From Bacillota bacterium (GTDB taxonomy: Bacteria > Bacillota > Clostridia > Peptostreptococcales > Anaerovoracaceae), in NCBI GenBank assembly GCA_029219125.1, contig JAQXSU010000210.1:1-24944 (forward strand): 24,944 nt of DNA, written 5' to 3'. Of this stretch, positions 22,300 through 24,944 are shown piece by piece (position 1 is the stretch's first letter; each line of letters begins with the position of its first letter). Under the pieces are notes generated by a model. It made no database searches, was not told the DNA's origin, and was given only the letters and a program-made list of their open reading frames with translations. The translations under genes and the position numbers were made by a program.

Positions 22300-23817
22300 A
22301 TGTTGAACGGTGAAATCATTGCGTTTGCACTATATTTTTTTGCGATTATCGGCGTAGGAATCTTTTTCTTCCTGAAGGACAGGAAGGCAAGTGACGAAAA
22401 GAACTACTTCATCGGCGGAAGAGCCATGGGACCGTGGGTTACGGCCATGTCGGCACAGGCGTCAGACATGTCGGCCTGGCTGCTGATGGGATTGCCCGGC
22501 AGCATCATGGCCTTCGGCTTCGGCCAGATGTGGATCGGCATCGGCCTGGCGCTGGGTACAGCGGCTAACTGGATTTTCGTAGCCACCCGGCTGCGTAAGT
22601 TTTCCAGGGCTGCAGGGGATGCCATTACTCTGCCCCAATATCTGAGCAACCGGTTTGCGGCCAAGACCCATACCCTGCAGATCATCTGCGCTGTCATTTT
22701 CTTTGTATGCTTCACCGTTTATGTGGCATCGGGATTTGTGGCAGGAGCTTCCGTATTCACCACGGTATTTCCTTCCCTGAGCACCGATACCGCCATGCTG
22801 GTATTTGTGGCAGCCATGCTGATCTGCACCTTTTTCGGAGGTTTTAAAGCAGTCTGTTGGACGGATTTCTTCCAGGGCATTCTCATGCTCATCGCTGTGC
22901 TGGCGGTGCCTATCGTCATCGTAGCCACCCAGAATCCGGACCCTGCTGCACTGGAAAATGTATATACCTATGTGGACGGTGCCAGCGGACAGGAAGTGGT
23001 CTGCAGCTTCGGTTCCGGCCTGATGGATTCCAGCTGGAAGGACGTGGTCAGCGGACTGGGCTGGGGTCTGGGATACTTCGGCATGCCGCATATCCTGGTA
23101 CGTTTCATGTCCATTGAAAAACCGTCCATGGTGAAGAAGAGCGCAGTGGTTGCCATCATCTGGGTCATTCTGTCTCTGGGTGCGGCCTGTCTCATTGCAT
23201 ATTTCGGCAGAATCCTGTTGGCAGAAGAACTGCTTCCGGTGGGCGCACAGAAGACCGTATTCATCGCATTCGCCAGAAAGCTGTTCCCTGGATTCATCGC
23301 AGGGATTCTGATGGCAGCCATTATCGCAGCTTCCATGTCCACGGCGGACTCCCAGCTGCTGGTCGCCTCCAGTTCCTTCACATCAGATATTTACAAGCCG
23401 ATTCTCCGCAAGGACGCGGGAACCGGAGAAATCCTCTGGGTGGGCAGAATTCTGGTTCTGCTGGTAGCGTTCATCGCCTATTTCATTGCCTCCAGCAAGG
23501 CAGAGGGTGCGCAGGCCATCATGAATCTGGTAGAAAATGCCTGGGCGGGATTCGGCTCGGCCTTCGGTCCGACCATCATTCTGTCTCTGTTCTGGAGAAG
23601 GTTTACCTATAAAGGTGCGGTGGCCGGCGTGGTGACCGGTGCAGTGGTGGATGTGCTCTGGCTGGCATTCCTGTCAGGTACCGGCATCTATGAAATCATA
23701 CCGGGCTTCCTGTGCGGTCTGGCTGCAGCAGTCATCGTCACGCTTCTGGACCGACAGCCGGGAGAAGAAGTTACCGCAATTTTTGACAAGGCCACAGCGG
23801 AAGGCTTTGATGAATAA
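22300..23817 (+). CDS. putP: sodium/proline symporter PutP
   Basis: A 505-residue member of the sodium:solute symporter family with about thirteen helices. It is recognised by KNYFIGGRAMGPWVTAMSAQ followed by ASDMSAWLLMGLPG in helix 2, by AAIIAASMSTADSQLLVASS (the Ser/Thr pair that binds Na+ in PutP), and by the overall length. It imports proline with Na+. ATG follows AGAAAGAGAG. The neighbouring gene 47 bp downstream encodes an enzyme that makes proline from ornithine, so in this cell PutP could also balance proline pools or supply proline as a fermentation electron acceptor. That role is inference. The 194 bp upstream is AT-rich with two small dyads (CTGTAGTACAG at 22137 and the 22197 palindrome). 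Confidence 0.93.
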   Translation: MLNGEIIAFALYFFAIIGVGIFFFLKDRKASDEKNYFIGGRAMGPWVTAMSAQASDMSAWLLMGLPGSIMAFGFGQMWIGIGLALGTAANWIFVATRLRKFSRAAGDAITLPQYLSNRFAAKTHTLQIICAVIFFVCFTVYVASGFVAGASVFTTVFPSLSTDTAMLVFVAAMLICTFFGGFKAVCWTDFFQGILMLIAVLAVPIVIVATQNPDPAALENVYTYVDGASGQEVVCSFGSGLMDSSWKDVVSGLGWGLGYFGMPHILVRFMSIEKPSMVKKSAVVAIIWVILSLGAACLIAYFGRILLAEELLPVGAQKTVFIAFARKLFPGFIAGILMAAIIAASMSTADSQLLVASSSFTSDIYKPILRKDAGTGEILWVGRILVLLVAFIAYFIASSKAEGAQAIMNLVENAWAGFGSAFGPTIILSLFWRRFTYKGAVAGVVTGAVVDVLWLAFLSGTGIYEIIPGFLCGLAAAVIVTLLDRQPGEEVTAIFDKATAEGFDE

Positions 23818-23864
23818 GAATAACAAGCTATATAGATATATATAATAAGGGGGATAATCAAAAC

Positions 23865-24944
23865 ATGTTTCAGTTAGCGAAATACATCGAACCGGACTTT
23901 ACAGAGGAGCGCTTCGTGAAAGCACCCAACTGCCAGCTGGTGCTGGCACCCCACGCCAAGGCAGCGCCGAAGGGCTTTCATGCCACCTCGATCTTTCCGG
24001 AATATTTTAAGATCAACGGGCAGTGGTACCTGGCCAAAGACAGCCGGATGGATGCTGTGCCGGTGTGGGACGAAAAAAGCAAAAAAGTCCATGTGGTGGA
24101 ATTCCGGAATATCCGGGAAGGGGACCTGGTGGTGGTAGGCCGCACGGAAGATGCCAGCGAAGGCATTTACGTCCACGACAACTGCTGGACGAAAGAAGAG
24201 GAAGGAAATGCAAAGAACACCTTCGCATTCCGCCAGAGCCGGAGCCGGGAGACTTCTTTCACCTATGATTATGAGACGCTGATCGAACTGCTGAAGTACG
24301 AAAAAGCCCACGGCGGCTATGTGGTCTGGGTTCTGGGACCTGCCTGCAGCTTTGACGTGGAAGCACGCCGCGTCATGTCGGAGCTGATTGCAAACGGATA
24401 CTGCCATGCCCTTCTGGCAGGAAATGCCCTGGCGACCCACGACCTGGAAGGGGCGTATCTGGGCACTGCACTGGGCTGCGACATAAAAAACCAGCGGCTT
24501 CACGAAATGGGCCACTACAACCATCTGGATACCATCAATGCCATCAATACTTATGGCTCCATTCCGGAGTTCATCCAGAAGGAAGGTATTGACAACGGCA
24601 TCATCTGCAGTTGTGTGAAGAACAAGGTGCCGTTCGTGTTAAACGGATCCATTCGCGACGACGGGCCGCTGCCGGAGGTATATGAGCATACTTATGTGGG
24701 ACAGGACACCATCCGTTCCCATGTGCGGAAGGCCACTACGGTCATCGGTATGGCCACGGTGCTCCATACCATCGCCACGGGGAACATGACGCCGACCTAC
24801 CGTGTGCTGGAGGACGGCACAATCCGGCCGGTATATTTCTATATGGTGGACACTTCCGAGTTTGCGGCAAACAAGCTGGGCGACCGGGGCAGTCTGTCGG
24901 CCAAGGGAATCGTCACCAATGTGCAGGACTTCATGCGGAATCTG
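23865..24944 (+). CDS. TIGR00300/ArgZ-type ornithine cyclodeaminase (LOR/SDH domain), 3' truncated
   Basis: The frame is open from ATG to the end of the window (360 codons), so about 10-15% of the usual ~400 aa may be missing. An N-terminal LOR/SDH-type domain is followed by the highly conserved Rossmann-type region: WVLGPACSFDVEARRVM, NGYCHALLAGNALATHDLEG, EMGHYNHLDTINAIN, FVLNGSIRDDGPLPE and LHTIATGNMTP. This family includes the archaeal-type ornithine cyclodeaminase and the C-terminal part of cyanobacterial ArgZ/AgrE, which convert ornithine to proline and ammonia with NAD. It is unrelated to the mu-crystallin-like cyclodeaminase. AAGGGGGA lies 10 nt before the start. Its position next to putP supports a proline role. 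Sequence past the window edge is unknown. Confidence 0.85.
   Translation, partial: MFQLAKYIEPDFTEERFVKAPNCQLVLAPHAKAAPKGFHATSIFPEYFKINGQWYLAKDSRMDAVPVWDEKSKKVHVVEFRNIREGDLVVVGRTEDASEGIYVHDNCWTKEEEGNAKNTFAFRQSRSRETSFTYDYETLIELLKYEKAHGGYVVWVLGPACSFDVEARRVMSELIANGYCHALLAGNALATHDLEGAYLGTALGCDIKNQRLHEMGHYNHLDTINAINTYGSIPEFIQKEGIDNGIICSCVKNKVPFVLNGSIRDDGPLPEVYEHTYVGQDTIRSHVRKATTVIGMATVLHTIATGNMTPTYRVLEDGTIRPVYFYMVDTSEFAANKLGDRGSLSAKGIVTNVQDFMRNL

Noticed and set aside
1..24944. tRNA, rRNA, CRISPR array, insertion sequence or prophage genes
   Set aside because: Read through both strands; no clover-leaf-like, repeat-spacer or transposase/integrase signals found.

Overview
The window looks like a piece of a low-to-mid GC Gram-positive anaerobe chromosome, most likely a Clostridia-class amino-acid fermenter. 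The evidence is strong AGGAGG-type ribosome binding sites, GTG starts, a lipoprotein-type peptide-binding protein, and a gene set for importing and degrading peptides, arginine/ornithine and proline. The exact genus is not readable from the sequence. There are no tRNA, rRNA, CRISPR or insertion elements. Every long gene is intact except the two cut by the window edges.

Layout. (a) 1-1291: the 3' end of a PrsW-like membrane protease gene, facing a tandem pair of 151-residue DMT/YdcZ half-transporters. (b) 1377-7158, minus strand: a complete five-gene oligopeptide/dipeptide ABC importer (binding protein, two permeases, two ATPases), with a hairpin between the binding protein and the first permease and a terminator at the end. 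(c) 7159-10932, plus strand: a 0.7 kb non-coding block carrying a duplicated dyad element, then a MATE exporter and a YjiH-family membrane protein, each with a clear sigma70 promoter. (d) 10933-16353: serC and an archaeal-type phosphoglycerate-mutase-like gene behind a perfect-consensus sigma54 (-24/-12) promoter, followed directly by two overlapping genes for PAS/AAA+/Fis-type sigma54 activators. (e) 16354-18779: a second perfect-consensus sigma54 promoter pointing rightward into the back of a tetR gene, the tetR gene with its self-overlapping operator, and an APC amino acid permease. (f) 18814-24944: a RocB-like M20 hydrolase, a YtcJ-like amidohydrolase, PutP, and the start of a TIGR00300-type ornithine cyclodeaminase.

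How it may work together. The right half reads as a roc-like arginine/ornithine to proline module under sigma54 control. Permease and hydrolases supply amino acids, ornithine is deaminated and cyclised to proline, and PutP moves proline. The two sigma54 promoters each have a palindrome of the form AGTAAA-N9/10-TTTACT centred about 105-106 bp upstream of the -24 GG. This suggests the two adjacent activators share an enhancer site. The second promoter would make a transcript antisense to tetR that runs on into the permease, a layout resembling an excludon. These regulatory ideas are inferences; the sequence motifs themselves are directly visible.
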